Source: Fulvivirga sp. M361 (GTDB lineage: Bacteria > Bacteroidota > Bacteroidia > Cytophagales > Cyclobacteriaceae). Taken from it: a stretch of 34,083 bases of DNA. A program made the position numbers and the translations under genes. The DNA is taken from assembly GCF_007097395.1 (NCBI RefSeq), contig NZ_VKDC01000049.1:13502-47584 (forward strand), written 5' to 3'. The notes beneath the pieces were generated by a model that ran no database searches, was not told the DNA's origin, and was given only the letters and a program-made list of their open reading frames with translations. How positions within the stretch are numbered: the first letter of the stretch is position 1; every line of letters starts with the position of its first letter. This document shows positions 34,011-34,083 of the stretch, one piece after another.

Positions 34011-34083
34011 TTAGCGGGTATTTTTCCAGTTGTTGGGTAAAAGTTGATAGAGGTCCTTGCGTTTGTGGGACTGCACCCTGGTC
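34011..34083 (-). CDS. IS66-family transposase C-terminus (cut by the window edge)
   Basis: The last 23 residues read TRVQSHKRKDLYQLLPNNWK and end shortly after. This matches the small C-terminal domain of IS66 transposases (IS66_C), whose members end with a short helix and a LLPxxW motif. The rest of the gene lies beyond the right edge. It indicates an insertion element next to the sulfatase locus. Only a short segment supports the call, but the motif is characteristic. Confidence 0.65.
   Translation of the reverse strand, partial: TRVQSHKRKDLYQLLPNNWKNTR

Overview
The window looks like chromosome from a marine or soil member of the Bacteroidota, probably order Cytophagales. Gene content points that way: a DUF6089/PorG-like barrel, DUF1573 proteins, TPR-sensor kinases paired with LytTR or LuxR-type regulators, a secreted protein with GIGTTNP repeats, and a lipoprotein sulfatase. 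Expression signals agree: promoters of the form TTG-N20-TAnnTTTG and few clear Shine-Dalgarno sites. This is inference from gene content; no 16S or phylogeny is available.

Bases 1-5300 are an accessory region. Small, unrelated genes all lie on the + strand: a cut-off nucleotidyltransferase/HEPN protein, a HigB/HigA toxin-antitoxin pair, a DinB-like protein, a secreted fibre-like protein and a secreted thioredoxin-like protein. Each is followed by one copy of the same ~227-bp repeat, in the same orientation. There are five copies: three near full length and two truncated. The two ends of the repeat are imperfect inverted copies of each other. The layout resembles a cassette array or a mobilised BIME/MITE family, and it is the most unusual structure in the window.

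Bases 5400-13600 (- strand) are a signalling block. A three-gene unit encodes an unknown protein, a TPR/HisKA_2 histidine kinase and a LytTR response regulator. Next to it, two TPR/HisKA_3 kinases share an almost identical C-terminal half but have unrelated sensor halves, and they flank a single NarL-type regulator.

Bases 13790-20110 hold a membrane fatty-acid-hydroxylase/sterol-desaturase-like enzyme, a + strand operon (TlpA-like lipoprotein, cysteine-rich beta-propeller lipoprotein, GH15 glucoamylase-like lipoprotein), and a convergent DUF1573 protein.

Bases 20300-30850 are mostly housekeeping: trpS, a small acidic protein, hppD, a phosphohexomutase, a Ca2+/Na+ antiporter, mtaB, a Bcp-type peroxiredoxin, a LolD-like ABC ATPase, sucC, tRNA-Arg(UCG) with a strong terminator, and a DUF6089 barrel.

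Bases 31247-34083 look like a decaying carbohydrate locus: the C-terminal remnant of a sialate O-acetylesterase-like protein overlaps an intact lipoprotein sulfatase, and the C-terminus of an IS66-type transposase lies at the window edge.
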